From Paulinella micropora (taxonomy: Eukaryota > Cercozoa > Imbricatea > Euglyphida): 64,000 nucleotides of DNA. Within the stretch, counting starts at the first letter, position 1. The number at the start of each line of letters is the position of its first letter. Made by a program: the position numbers and the translations under genes. Positions 20,310-31,470 of the stretch are shown here, piece by piece. The DNA lies in contig BJOX01000142.1 of assembly GCA_009731375.1 (NCBI GenBank), positions 799,603 to 863,602 of the forward strand, in the 5' to 3' direction. Below the pieces are notes generated by a model that saw nothing but the letters and a program-made list of their open reading frames with translations, had not been told where the DNA came from and made no database searches.

Positions 20310-23300
20310 ATGAGCACTTTTCCAAGCCCAAGACATTTCAGGACGCTGTTAAGTCCTTCTACTAACAGTGTTCGTTCAAGCTCGGTTCCTTCCACTCCTG
20401 TCGCAAGAAGTGTGAGAAATCACCCTTCTGCTTGGCGTAATCTCAGCACGGACTCCACATCTTCTCGCAGAGCATCTCAGGTGTCCGCAATGACAGATTC
20501 AGAATGGTCCACCGGCAGTGTGGGGAAATCCTTGTCTGCAGATGAAGTTGGAAAGCACATGCATGATCATTCATGTTCCCACATGGAAACAGTCGATGAG
20601 CAAACGATTATGGAATATAGAGGTTGTTCGGTATGATCTTCGGTCCTGAAAAGTTGGAAAGTTCTGAATCAGAGGAAGTGAATCACGTCGATCATCCGCC
20701 GCAAGCAAGATCGGAATATAAAAACATAGTACAGGACGACGAGAGTTTACCTTCGGAATCTTTTGAAATTGCTGGCGCGGCTGCCCAATCTCAAGGGTTT
20801 TAGCAGGTCAGCCAACAGAATCATTTCGAAAAAATACTCGTTAATGATGACTTGCCTTCTGTTGTTCTCTCTCATCGTACCGCCTTTGACTTTGAAACTG
20901 AATCGATAAAAGTTTGAGAGAATGCTTTCATGTTCATTCTTCATATCTTGTGCATCCAAGTTTCGTATCGATTCTTTGTGCCCCCAGATCTGTTCCTTGT
21001 GAAGCGCAACCATCTGAATGGGAAGAAGACCTTGGTGCGATCAAAGATTGCTGCCTCAGTGAAGAAGATCAGGATCCAGCGCTCATCAATCGTCTTGCTT
21101 TGAAGCGTCTTCGTTTTCTTTCCTTGCCACGCGTTTCTCAGAGCGAAGTCATTCTTGACTTGATGCGGTCTAATCGTAACAAGAAAGGTAACAGAAAACA
21201 GCTTGAAACTGCTCTCATTGCGCAATTTCCTTTCTGCCACCTTTGCGCACGACGTGTGTACGGATTGAGCGAGTACCGCTGGAACGTATACAATAACCTC
21301 AGCTTGAGATCTCCCAACGCAAGGAGACTTTACCAAAGCGACATTGACACGCAAAAGGATGGTCGAAAGACCATGTTCTTTTCAAAGTTCCTGGACGATC
21401 TCATGGTACATACGTCAGCTCACTTGGAACCTATTCATTTCTCAAGAACAAGTTTGTTTAGTGACAGCGCAACCTCTCTAAGCATTACGCAGTATTTTTT
21501 TTTTTTACTTTCTGTTTGATGTTGATCATCTTTTCTATGATATTGAACTAATATCATTGAAAACTTTTAACCACACCGCATTGCCTGACAGTACCAAAGT
21601 GTCACAGTAGCAGTTCTGCATGTAAATGTAACAATCAACAGTCTGTTGTTGCTTTTGTTCTGCACAGCATGATCTGGGGGAGAAAGATCCTGCATCCGAG
21701 AAGGTTTACTTGCCATACGACACCAAGCATGCATACTGGAAGACGGCAATCAAAGAAGCGGCCATTGAGCACCCGGACCTGGATTGGCAGAAAAGTAGGG
21801 ACCTTTTCTACAAAATCTGGAACGGAACCAAAGTCAGACACTCAAGGTTCAAGCAGCTACACATCTTGAAGAATCCCCCTGTCAATAAATGCAAGCAATG
21901 TGATCACAGCTACAAAAAGCTGACCGAAGCGGAGACTCTTGCTCAATTGCAAAAAATCCGTAAGGAAAGATCGGCTCATTTCCAGGAAGTGCGCGAGGAA
22001 AGACGAGTTTATGCTCACCACAAGAGTTTAGCGTTGGCAGACCCAACACGCTACGCTAGCTTGAACATCGACGACATGGACCAGGCCAAGACCGCGGTTC
22101 CTTACGCAGAAGGGAAGCGTGAGCGCAACGAGAAGCACGGGAACGCGAGTACAGCGGCGAGAGTGATTGCTGTGGTTGTTCATGGTAAAGGCACTCTCTG
22201 CTACGTCGCCCCAGCTGACATCCCGCACACTGCGGATACCACCATGACAGTCTTAATGGATTCTTTTCGTTTCCTTGCGGATTCTACCGGGAGACTGCCG
22301 CCCAATCTCTTTCTCCAGATGGGCAATACAAACGCAGACAACAAGACCCATTCTCTGCTTGCTTGGGCTGCTTCCTTGGTGCAGTGCGGTCTTTTCAAAA
22401 CTGTTGAGGTCAGTTTTCTTCCTGTCGGACACACTCACGCGGATGTGGACCAGAAGTTTTCTTTAATTTCTCGATTTCTTCGTCGCTGTCCAGTCCATAC
22501 CTACCACAAACTAGCCAAGGCTTGTGAAAAAGCACTCCCCGACGACTGTATTTACAGTTGCGTGTTGAAACGATGTTGGATCGTGAACTTCAAACGGTTC
22601 TATGATTACGATTCCACCAGGGCTGTGCAACGTTTCAACCCGAAGATTTTTGCAGGATCCAGAAACATTCACGGGTTTAGGTTTGACATCAAAGACAAAG
22701 ACGACGACGGTGTCGTTTGGTTGTATACCAAGGATTGGCTTCGCATGCACGATTGGGTTCGCAGCCAGGACAAACTCATGCTCAGGCTCCCAAGCAAACT
22801 ATTCGTCGTTCCGCCGCAGCCGCTTCCTCACCGTGAAATCTGTAACATCATTTCCGCGGTGCGACAAGAGCTGAATGTACAACAGCGTGTCGTGCAGTAC
22901 CTACCTACGTTTGAGAATATCTCGGACGACGAGGACTCGCTCTCCGATGTTTCCGACAACGACGTCGATGATGTCTATGATCGTCATGCTGCCGCTGGTG
23001 AAGGTACTGTAGTACGAGCAAAAAAACGCCGTGTTGACTTAAAAACACTTGCCTATTGGTTGAAAGTGCGTCGTCGTCAACGAGATCTGCACGAAGGTGC
23101 TTGCTCCGTATGCCTCAAATTGACCAGCAGTCGCCAGGAGATCAATACCAGCAGCAAACTGCCACAGGATACTCGCAAAGCCAACATTGCACAAAAGGAA
23201 CAACTGCAAAAGGATTTGATGAAACACCTTCAATCAACCTCTTGTACTGCGAATCTAGAGTTGGACGAAGATGACTGCGGGGTCGAAGCTCGGAAATTTT

Positions 23301-24528
23301 ATCGGAAACTTCTGATGATTCAACAGGTAGTCCTTGTCATTCTAGTAATTGATATTGCTGCAGGAACGCTTAACTCTTGCATCGTAAATGTATCCGATGT
23401 TCTTTGTTACATATTCACGACAACACTAGTGGATTTTTGCCAACATTAGAACAGAACCAAATCGAAAAAATACTAGGTAATGATGGTTAACATGACTCTG
23501 TTACTGTTGCAACTTCCTACAGGATCGCGCAGAAAATCAATTGCAGCAGCAGCAAGCACGAAGTTCCGAACAAAAGCAACCTTCGCTGCCCCACCGTTTG
23601 GCAGAACCAGGTCCTCCCACACAAAGGATGCCACTAGATCACGATGCCCCTGGACCTTTTGACTATGAAGATGACACTTTGGCGGATATCCAGCCCGCGG
23701 TTATACCCGCAGCGTTTCGCCCGGGAACTTACGCGCTGTTTCCGCAGATCAGACAGAGGATCGACCCGCAGGGTCGGGTGGCTTAGTTGCGTTGACCAAA
23801 GAAAACGCTCACCAAGGAGATATCCTTGTTCTTCAAAAATTCTACTGCCCAGACCTGACTGCCTAATCAGAGCACTGCACATCAGGGACCAGCAGAAAAA
23901 CAGTTTAGTCGCATTACGAAGAAAGTATATAAGAGTGAATGATTTAGTTGTTGCGAAGGTAGATTACGGAGCATCGGCGAAGCAGCCTGTGTCAATTTTC
24001 AAGATTATCAAGCTCTTTGAAGACAGGTTGTGCAGGCAAACATGGATGAGAGTTCGCTGGTGCGGAGAGGAAGAAGACATTTTTTTGGGCAAGTATTACC
24101 AAAAACAAGAAAAGCTGACGGAAAAAATGAACAAGCTGATGGCGAAACTGACGAAGCAAAGCGCCGACGTCAGTCAGGATATACGCTTTCGTATCACGCC
24201 GGACAAAAATATTGCATTGACTGACGAAAATGGTGAACAGTTGGCGGCATTAGTTCACTGGGGATCCCAAAATGAACTGTTGACCAAGCAGCACACTCTG
24301 AAAGAAAATGTAGTCACTCTGATCCGGACTGATATTCGTCTGCAAGAAGCAGGCATAGAAGCCCTGATAGAGAAAGCCAAAGCTGCCAAACAGAAAAAAA
24401 AAAAAAAAAAGCAACAAACGACGACATGTTTCAGGATCAACCGGCCAAGCGATCGCCAGCAGCAGCGACAAGGGCAGCAGAAACTTAAACCAGAAGAAGC
24501 AAAAGCGAAAGTAAAACTTTTTCATTAA
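20310..24528 (+). CDS. DUF7869-family RNase H-like transposase-type protein
   Basis: ATG at 20310. Likely exons: 20310-20796 (one frameshift near 20630), 20988-21405, 21668-23326 and 23523-24528 (frameshifts near 23780 and 23870). The catalytic-like core lies at 22.25-22.46 kb: an aspartate in VLMDSF (22259-22261), GNTNADNK (Asp 22337-22339), then LPVGHTHADVDQKFSLISRF (Asp 22442-22444 and 22448-22450). These are the hallmarks of DUF7869 proteins, abundant in protists and thought to be RNase H-fold transposases. Upstream, HLCARRVYG and CKQCDH cysteine pairs could bind zinc. The last exon carries a C-terminal domain shared with the gene at 10875-11922, ending in a Lys-run tail. Introns 1 and 3 hold introner-like elements. 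The function itself is not proven for the family. Confidence 0.65.
20813..20864 (+). repeat. Introner-like 52-bp element, copy 10
   Basis: CAACAGA/TCTGTTG ends, core CGAAAAAATACTCGTTAATG. Sense within the DUF7869 intron 20797-20987. Confidence 0.85.
23449..23503 (+). repeat. Introner-like 55-bp element, copy 11
   Basis: Ends GAACAGA/TCTGTTA, core GAAAAAATACTAGGTAATGA. Sense within the DUF7869 intron 23327-23522, 20 bp before the acceptor. Confidence 0.8.
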
Positions 24529-25082
24529 ACTTTGGTAGACTAAACGAATTTTTTCCCCTTTTTTTCCAGAGATCCTAAGTCTTGCCCAACAATTCCTGTG
24601 CTTGACCAGTTACATACATCAACGCTCAACATATAGAGGAAGTTTCCACACTAAGGTTGATGCTGCTTTGCTTCGGAAAGTCGCAACCAGTTTCTTAAAA
24701 GTCCAATGTCAACCTATAGACACCAACCGAAGTCTGCAAGTGTGCTTAGGTTGATATCCAGCTCCGCCGAAAAAAACGCCTTCAAAAATCCAAAACATTG
24801 TTCTTCAATCCAGCTTTTTTGAAAAACAATGGATTGGATTTAAAAATCCAGGTAAATAACTGAGTGGAAGATTTCAAGAGGGAGAGAACTCTGAACAAGG
24901 GAAGAAAATAATTGCTTTGCCTCTTGAAATCGTACACAGTGAGGAGGACAACGTCTCGAAAACGATGAAAAATCCTAAACAGAAACCTCAACGTGACATA
25001 CAAGAAATTCAAAAACTAACAAAACCAGTACTTGTGGAACAAAAGTTTCCAGGAATTTTGAATATCTGCTTGAAAAACACTT
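24529..25082. other. Intergenic, no gene recognised
   Basis: AT-rich. Contains a small imperfect inverted repeat around 24785-24850 (AAAATCCAAAACATTG with CAATGGATTGGATTT). Confidence 0.4.
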
Positions 25083-25248
25083 GACTGTGTAAGACCCAAC
25101 AGAGTGCTGTTTCGAATCATTACAGAGTAATTTTTGAAAGGTACTCTGTTACATAGCTTGAAGTAAATGCTGACACTATGTAACAGAATATTTGTCAAAA
25201 AATACTCTGTAATGATTCGAAACAGCACTCTGTTGGTTCTTACACTGT
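25083..25248. repeat. Inverted pair of introner-like elements forming a ~75-bp-arm hairpin
   Basis: Two 55-bp elements, 25097-25151 (minus) and 25181-25235 (plus), face each other around a short loop. The similarity extends past the element ends: GACTGTGTAAGA on the left pairs with TCTTACACTGTC on the right. Near-identical arms (GTGCTGTTTCGAATCATTACAGAG shared, reverse-complemented) indicate a recent inverted duplication. Confidence 0.8.
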
Positions 25249-25448
25249 CGAGTGGTTTTCCTCATTACACTTCTCATGGTGAACTTTCCCGGGGAAGTGC
25301 CACGTTACGAACCCACAAGCACAGCTTCATCAATGAAATGTATTTAAATCTTGCAGGCAGGAGAATTCCATAAATCAAGAAGCTTGGTTCTCTGCGGATG
25401 AACTGTTTCTTGTGCATCGCTGAATGCTGTACTTCTAAGCTTGAATTA

Positions 25449-25458
25449 NNNNNNNNNN
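25449..25458. other. Assembly gap with duplicated flanks
   Basis: The motif TCTAAGCTTGAATT occurs on both sides of ten N, suggesting overlapping contig ends that were not merged. Confidence 0.85.
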
Positions 25459-25554
25459 TCTAAGCTTGAATTGCAACATTTGTCGGTGCACCCCTCTTGG
25501 CGACGTTTCTTGCTGGCACTCTACCTTGTTTTCGGACAAAAGTTGCTGATGGAT

Positions 25555-25637
25555 TCCGAAGGTTTTGTAGAGAACACACCGAAGGTTTTGTAGAGAACAC
25601 TCTACATTGTCCGAAGGTTTTGTAGAGAACACACCGC
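25555..25637. repeat. Three copies of a 22-bp repeat
   Basis: CCGAAGGTTTTGTAGAGAAC occurs three times. The surrounding AAAAGTTGCTGATGGATT also occurs twice (about 25537 and 25668). This could be the end of a small repeat family or further redundancy at the adjacent gap. Confidence 0.7.
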
Positions 25638-25828
25638 TGTGGTTAGCGAAGAATATTGTTTCCTGGAAAAGTTGCTGATGGATTTCGCGGGCCAGACTTA
25701 TGCTTGTTAGTTCCTGACATTCTAACATTTTATACAGGTTCGTCCGAGTTCTGAACTTCTTGCCTTCGCCTAACCCAAAATAGTGATTCCGGCACCCAAA
25801 TTAGCGATTCTTATCTGTTAGCTGTTGA

Positions 25829-28800
25829 TTGCCGCTCGGTTTGCATCACAGTACCGGAGCCGAATCCTCCAGAAAAAGAATTTTCTGTCTGCGCTTGGTG
25901 CTGAACATCATGAGAATCATCAAGGCGAAAGGCCTCATGCTTTGGCGAATCCAGCGAACACCAAAGTATTGTGAACCTTGTATCCTTGGTGCAGAGACTG
26001 AGGCTAAGGTAATTTGCAATAAATGCACATCATATATTCACACAATATACGTTCATACATTCAATGAATCACACTGATTACAAAAATACAAATGATTGCA
26101 TACTCAATATATATATATATATATATGTATATATAATATATATATATATATATATGTATATATATGTATATATATATATATATTCATATGTATAAAGATT
26201 GAGGCATGGAAGCAGGAAAAAATCAACCATGCGAAGGATGGAAATACAGCAGGGCTGGCGGCGCTGGACAAAAAGATCTATGCGAACCAAAGGGCATTGC
26301 AAGACTACGAGCGGCACAAGCGGCTGCAAACCATCATGAAGCCCTACATCTCCGACTACCAGCGGGAAATGCGCCACGATGAATGCCTCATGGTACAGTG
26401 TCGACTACATACACACAACGTGACATACAATTTTACATACATACATGCATACATTATACATATTGTATACAATAATACATTTAGGTACACGACTACGGTG
26501 GTCTCTATGCATGGAGTGGACAAAAATTCTTCGTCATTTGCATAGTCGCAATTTTCTATGCAGAGGAAGACGACGATGTAACAACACGAGAAGCTTTTTT
26601 TTTCTTTGGAAAGGGTACAAATAACATAACATAACATAGCAAAATACTAATAATCAAGCAATTATTTTGTTTTACATACACACATTACTACAATATTACA
26701 TAATGTCACGTATTACACTTCCAGGTTCCATGACGGCTGCAACAACTGCATGGTGCTGGGAGCAGATGTTCAAGAAATTTCAGATCCATACCCGATGATC
26801 CCCCAGCCGCTGCATCGCAAGGCAAAAATAATGACAGACCAAGTAGAGTATGCCTCGAAAATGTCACTCTCTTCTTAATATTCATAGTATTGCTGCGTAT
26901 ACGCCTTTGCCAATGGTTATACTATTAGGCGTTTTGTCCTGCAAACGGGTGACAACGGAGCCAACGTCAAATCCTACGGCCTCATCAATTNNNNNNNNNN
27001 TGTGGCGGCATCAAGTCACCAGGCGACTCAGTTTCTACGAACCGTCTCAATTTGCTGACCTCTTTCGGCAGCGGCCGAAAACCCACGTGGCTACCATCCC
27101 CGATAACTTCACGGTGAGAGATTTTACCGGCCCAACCAGGGAGCCTGTTTTGGACACCAAACATCACAACACCTGTTGGCGGCAAAGTTGGCATGGGTAT
27201 CAAGAAAGTCAATTCACTCAGGTTCATTATTTATATTAGCAGTAGTGTATTTATTTGTTCGTCATTACTAGTTAACATAATGTGCTATCCCTAGGGCTTC
27301 TATAGCTACATACATTTGTAGGTACTGCTACCGGGATTCCAAGGGCAACAAGGTTTCGAACCAGGAGTAACAGTTGCCCGTGAGCACCCACTGGCGTCTG
27401 AAAGTATATGAGAATTTGAGAGGGGGGGAGGGGGGGGGGGGGATCAGAGCCAGAGTTTCGAGAAATTGCATGAAAATGTAATCTGTCTTCTATTATACTA
27501 ATGAGAATCATGATCTGTGACTGTGTACATTACTGAAATCAATTTTGAATTTTTGCCTCTGTGTAAACAGTTACTCTTTGGGATTTTCGAGAAATTCGCG
27601 GCAGCTGCCGCAAGTGCTAGCAGCTTTTGCTCCGACCGGTGCTTCTGTCAGATCCTCCATCCGACCATGCGGGTGGTTGCGATGCCTGGCAAGGAGGGGT
27701 CGGAGAGAACATTTCCAGAAGGGATGCAGATTTTATTCGACTGCAACAGCAGTTTGAACTGGGGCAAAATCCGTCTACTGTCAACGTCAGGGAGATACGC
27801 AGTCAAAAAAAGCGACGGCCCCGTCAGCCCCAGGCGACTCCGGAGGAGCTACTGAATGGCCCGCAACTGCCAACTATGGAAGCATTGACTTCCGCCTGCT
27901 CGGCAGCGGATCTGAAAGAGTTGTGCCAGCGTCTTGGACTGAAAAAAAATCAAAACAAGGGTGGGCTCGCACAAAGTCTGATCGATCATTGGAGAGCAAG
28001 CCAACGTCCATTACCTGCCTCTGCCTCCACATCCGCGAATGAAGCGAATGGAGCTTCTGCTGTGCCGGCACCTGCAGCGCTCGCTGCGTTCGCGGCAGGT
28101 ACCTCTTCAAGTGAACCTGCAGCTGCCATGGTCGCGGCAGGGCCCACTTCAGATATGCCGCAAGCAGTTCCTGGGGAATTTGCTTCTGCTGCGCCGGCAC
28201 ATGCAACGCTCACGGCAATCGCTGCTTCATCCTCGTCAAGTGTGCCTGCAGCTGCCCTGGGCATGGTAGGGTCTTCGCCAGGTATTTCTGCAGTTGTCCC
28301 TCGGAAGTGTGCTTCTGCGGCGCTGGCGGCACCTGTAGCGCTTGCGTCCTCCAAGTCATCAAGCAAGCCTGCAGCTGCTGAGGTCGCGGGAGGGCCCTGG
28401 CTGGGTGAGCCTGCGGCTGCGAGTCGGAAGCGCGTGCGTATGGGCACGGGTGGCAAAAAGCAAACGCAAGCAAGCTCAAACGCAGCAAATGTCTTTCTGA
28501 ACTCTGCAGGGTAATCATTTATTACGTATCTGTCGATTCCGCTCTGTGAGTGTCTACACACGCGCATATGTACATACATACAAATAGTATTACATACATT
28601 CATAAATCAGTACATGCATACATACATTCATAAATATATACATACATACATATAATATGATACATACCCTTTCAGAATGGAGCTGAGCATGGCAGGCGCT
28701 CAGCAACCGACAGCTGCGCCTGCGTCTGCATCCTCAACTTTGCGGAGATCTGCCGTGGCACACGCTCGACGCAGACTTACGTTGGACAGGACGAAGAAGA

Positions 28801-28900
28801 AGAGCGCGGTGATAATGATTCAGATTGGAGTGCAGGCAGGGATGACGAGTCCGAGGTCGACAGCGACGCCGAGAGCGATGCATATGCATAAATGACAATA
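25829..28900 (+). CDS. Multi-exon transposase-like gene with SAP-like motif
   Basis: Exon-like blocks joined by GT-AG junctions: up to 26008; 26198-26392 (phase 0, KQEKINHAKDGNTAGLAALD); 26485-26614 (phase 0, VHDYGGLYAWSGQKFF); from 26725; around 26930-26990 (TGDNGANVKSYGLIN); then, after the gap, pieces to 28514 and a last exon from 28675. HDYGGLY and GDNGANVKSY look like two aspartate motifs of an RNase H-fold integrase or transposase. From 27627 the frame encodes LKELCQRLGLKKNQNKGGLA, a SAP-like DNA-binding helix pair, then Ala/Ser/Pro-rich repeats, and probably an acidic C-terminus. Introns hold TA and CATA repeats. Exon frames after 26725 are uncertain and the gap may hide sequence. Confidence 0.35.
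26104..26185. repeat. (TA)n microsatellite
   Basis: TATA and GTATATATA repeats within an intron of the SAP-motif gene. Confidence 0.95.
26991..27000. other. Assembly gap (10 N)
   Basis: Interrupts the putative transposase-like gene just after the GDNGANVKSY motif. Confidence 0.95.
27627..28514 (+). CDS. SAP-like motif and Ala/Ser/Pro-rich exon
   Basis: A long open frame. An N-terminal stretch GGVGENISRRDADFIRL may be the tail of a catalytic domain. A basic linker QKKRRPRQPQ is followed by the SAP-like motif (LTSACSAADLKELCQRLGLK). The remainder is made of imperfect repeats of about 35 residues rich in Ala, Ser and Pro, ending in a basic segment SRKRVRMG before donor GG|GTAATC near 28512. 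SAP motifs bind DNA, often AT-rich, in chromatin proteins. It probably belongs to the same gene as the upstream exons. Confidence 0.45.
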   Translation: MLRPVLLSDPPSDHAGGCDAWQGGVGENISRRDADFIRLQQQFELGQNPSTVNVREIRSQKKRRPRQPQATPEELLNGPQLPTMEALTSACSAADLKELCQRLGLKKNQNKGGLAQSLIDHWRASQRPLPASASTSANEANGASAVPAPAALAAFAAGTSSSEPAAAMVAAGPTSDMPQAVPGEFASAAPAHATLTAIAASSSSSVPAAALGMVGSSPGISAVVPRKCASAALAAPVALASSKSSSKPAAAEVAGGPWLGEPAAASRKRVRMGTGGKKQTQASSNAANVFLNSAG

Positions 28901-29433
28901 TCAGATGGATCATTTGCTGGTGGTGGCAGTTATAAACGTAGTCCGTTGTATAACGTAATTTCACTACTTCTTTTGCATGACATCGTCATGATGGTTATAT
29001 AGTAATTACTACCACGATGAGTCTAACTGCAATCATGTCATTCCGCTTAAAATTTGCCAGAGATAAGTATTGAATAAAAAAATTTGTAAGGAAGCGTGAG
29101 TATATATGTATTTACCCATTCCGGCTTGACTGGTCTAATCCTAACCCTAACCCGCGTTAAAATTTGGTGCATTGATATATATGCTCCTGATCCTGCCCGC
29201 GTTAAAGTTTGGAGCTCGTGGCCGCAGGTTTGAGTTCAAACGGGCCCTCACCCCGCAAGGTGTGCACTGAAGCCTAGGTAAGTTAAACTGCAACCGTGGC
29301 CGGGACAGCTTTCCGCCTCGCCCTCTGCCAGCACTTGTTGGAGTGAGCCGATGCTGGGGAGCTGAAGAAAGCAATTGCTTGCCGGACCCGTTTTCGAATG
29401 CCGAGCCCGGCCAGCCGAGCGTTGGTTCACACA
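28901..29433. other. Spacer preceding telomere-type repeats
   Basis: No gene recognised. TAATCCTAACCCTAACCC occurs at 29138-29155, and the phrase CCCGCGTTAAAATTTGG is repeated with one change near 29150 and 29198. Confidence 0.5.
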
Positions 29434-29500
29434 GCCTAACCCTAACACTAACCCTAACCCTAACCCTAACCCTAACCCTAACCCTAACCCTAACCCTAAA
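29434..29500 (+). repeat. Interstitial telomere-type (CCCTAA)n block
   Basis: About eleven CCCTAA units with one CACTAA variant. The repeat is the widespread TTAGGG-type telomere sequence read on the C-rich strand. It lies internally, about 170 bp from the truncated end of the Ty3 element. Confidence 0.9.
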
Positions 29501-29671
29501 TTGAAACCCGCCGAACGATTTTCTCCGGCACGCTGGCAGGACCCGGCTGGGGCGGCGCAAACACACCGCTCTGGGTCGGAACGGACGTAGAGAGACAGCG
29601 AGCCGAGCCGCCTCGGCATAGCCCGGCAGCCTGCGGGCTGTACAGAGTCTGAGTCATAGATACCCGGCCAA

Positions 29672-31360
29672 TTAGCACTGAGTGAAGCAAGTTTTTGTGT
29701 TTATGTGAGCAAGTTTATGCACAAGTAAGATTACGTACGCTAGCACTTGTTCTACGACAGTGTAAGGGCCTTGCCACATCGGGAAGAGTTTGACGCTAAC
29801 CAAGTTGGGTACCTGGGGTACGTACAGGAAGACTAAGTCCCCTTTATGGTATTCCCCCGACTCATACTTGACTTTGTTTGGCGTCTGCTGGTTTTGTTTG
29901 TGAGCCTCTTCGGCCTCCCGTGCCTTCATGACGTATAGTCTGGCTTCCGCCATGACTCGTAGGCGACAGGCAATCAGCTCATCATGCTCCAAAAAGCCCC
30001 CTTCCGGGAGGTCCGGTAACACCAGCTCCTCCAGAATCCTCAAGTGCTGCCCGTATACTAGGAGATTGGGGGAAGCGCCCGTGGCTTTTCTGCCCAATGC
30101 CCTCGATGCGGTGTTGTTCATGGAGAACACAAAAGACGGTAAGGCCTTATGCCATATGTGCTGATTATCGCGACAATACTGCTGGAGCGCGGCCTTGAGC
30201 GGTCTATGGACCCTCTCGATTTTGCCGTTGCTCTCTGGTGAATATGCAGTTGCGTATTTCCACTTAAAGCCCCACACTGTGGACAGCCGAGCGGGGCGTT
30301 CGTTCGTAAACTCCGATCCCCGATCGCTGTATACATTTTCGGCACTCCGGTATATCGGAAGACATGGTCGACCAGGGCCTTGCATGTCGATTCCGCATCC
30401 TTTTCCACAACCGGTACCGCGAACACATAGTTTGAGAAGCGATCTATGGCTGTCAGGATGTACCAATAATTGTGGGTCTCCGCTCGCGGTAGCGGTCCTA
30501 CGTAATCAACATGTAAAGTTTTGAATAGGTTCTCAACAAGCTTGTATTCGCCATAAAGGCCTCTCTGAGCGTTGCTGTGTGGTGTCTTGGTTTGCTTGCA
30601 GTGTTCGCATGTGTCGACTGTGTCGACAATGGATTTCTGCATGCCATGCCACCAAAACCTGCGTGAAATAAACCATGACATTTTATCCCTTCCCGTGTGT
30701 GAGTTGAGAGCAGAGCGGTGAGTAGCTAAAAAGGATCGCCTTGCGTAACTGGGTTGGTACCCACATTGTCCACTTTGAACGCATCTTTTCCCAATTACCG
30801 CCTGCCCCCTTATACCACAGGAGGTTATCATGCCAGGTCATCGTTTTCTTGTGGACCCTTATTTCTCTCGTCTCAGGGTTTGCTATCGGGTCAATAGCGT
30901 GAGCAATGAAGGAGCCCCATTCCTTAGAGCTCTTCGCCAACTGACCAAACACCTCGGGGCTCGCCACTGTCATATCCATGTCATCCAGCTGGAGAGCACT
31001 GGTGACTAGGCTTATAGGCCCCTCTGTTCGGCGTGTTCGCTCGGCAGCCGCGATAATCGCCGACCTTTCAGGGTGAACATGCTGGGGTACCCAGAACGAC
31101 TGCGTCCTATCCGCGAAAAATGCGTTAAAGGAGTGTTCATGTTTATGGGTCTGACCCGGCTTTATATCCCCCTCGCTGAGGATGTCCGACTGGGTGTCGA
31201 TCTCCTCCAGCAGGTCTTGCCAGTCCTCAGCTTCGTGTTGCGCGCAGCACACGCGACGTATGCATTGCAGCTGGTCCAACAGTTCAGCTTGAGAATCGGG
31301 TCTATATCCCGGTGTCCAGCTTTGCGCGTTGGTGGCCATATATGCCATCCCCGCCGGCAA
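29672..31360 (-). pseudogene. Ty3/gypsy integrase, frameshifted
   Basis: Linker from 31360, zinc-binding H-H-C-C block (HRSALNSHTGRDKM then CEHCKQ), first aspartate in HVDYVGPL, second in SDRGSEFT and glutamate in SNGKIERVHR, followed by a GPY motif (MWQGPYTVVEQ). At least two frameshifts occur, near 30700 and 30340, so no single frame covers the catalytic triad. Integrase inserts the element's cDNA. Confidence 0.75.
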
Positions 31361-31470
31361 CGTGTCTTTGAAATCTGCTGTGTGCTCCGTGGCCGTCCAG
31401 TCATCATCGGCTGTCCATCCGACTAGGCAGGCCGTGGGAGTTTCTAATGCAAAGCAGTCTAATCCGTCGC

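Noticed and set aside
29375-29590. PNPN-repeat ORF and the VRVR/LGLG ORFs on the other strand
   Set aside because: Translations of the CCCTAA repeat in different frames.
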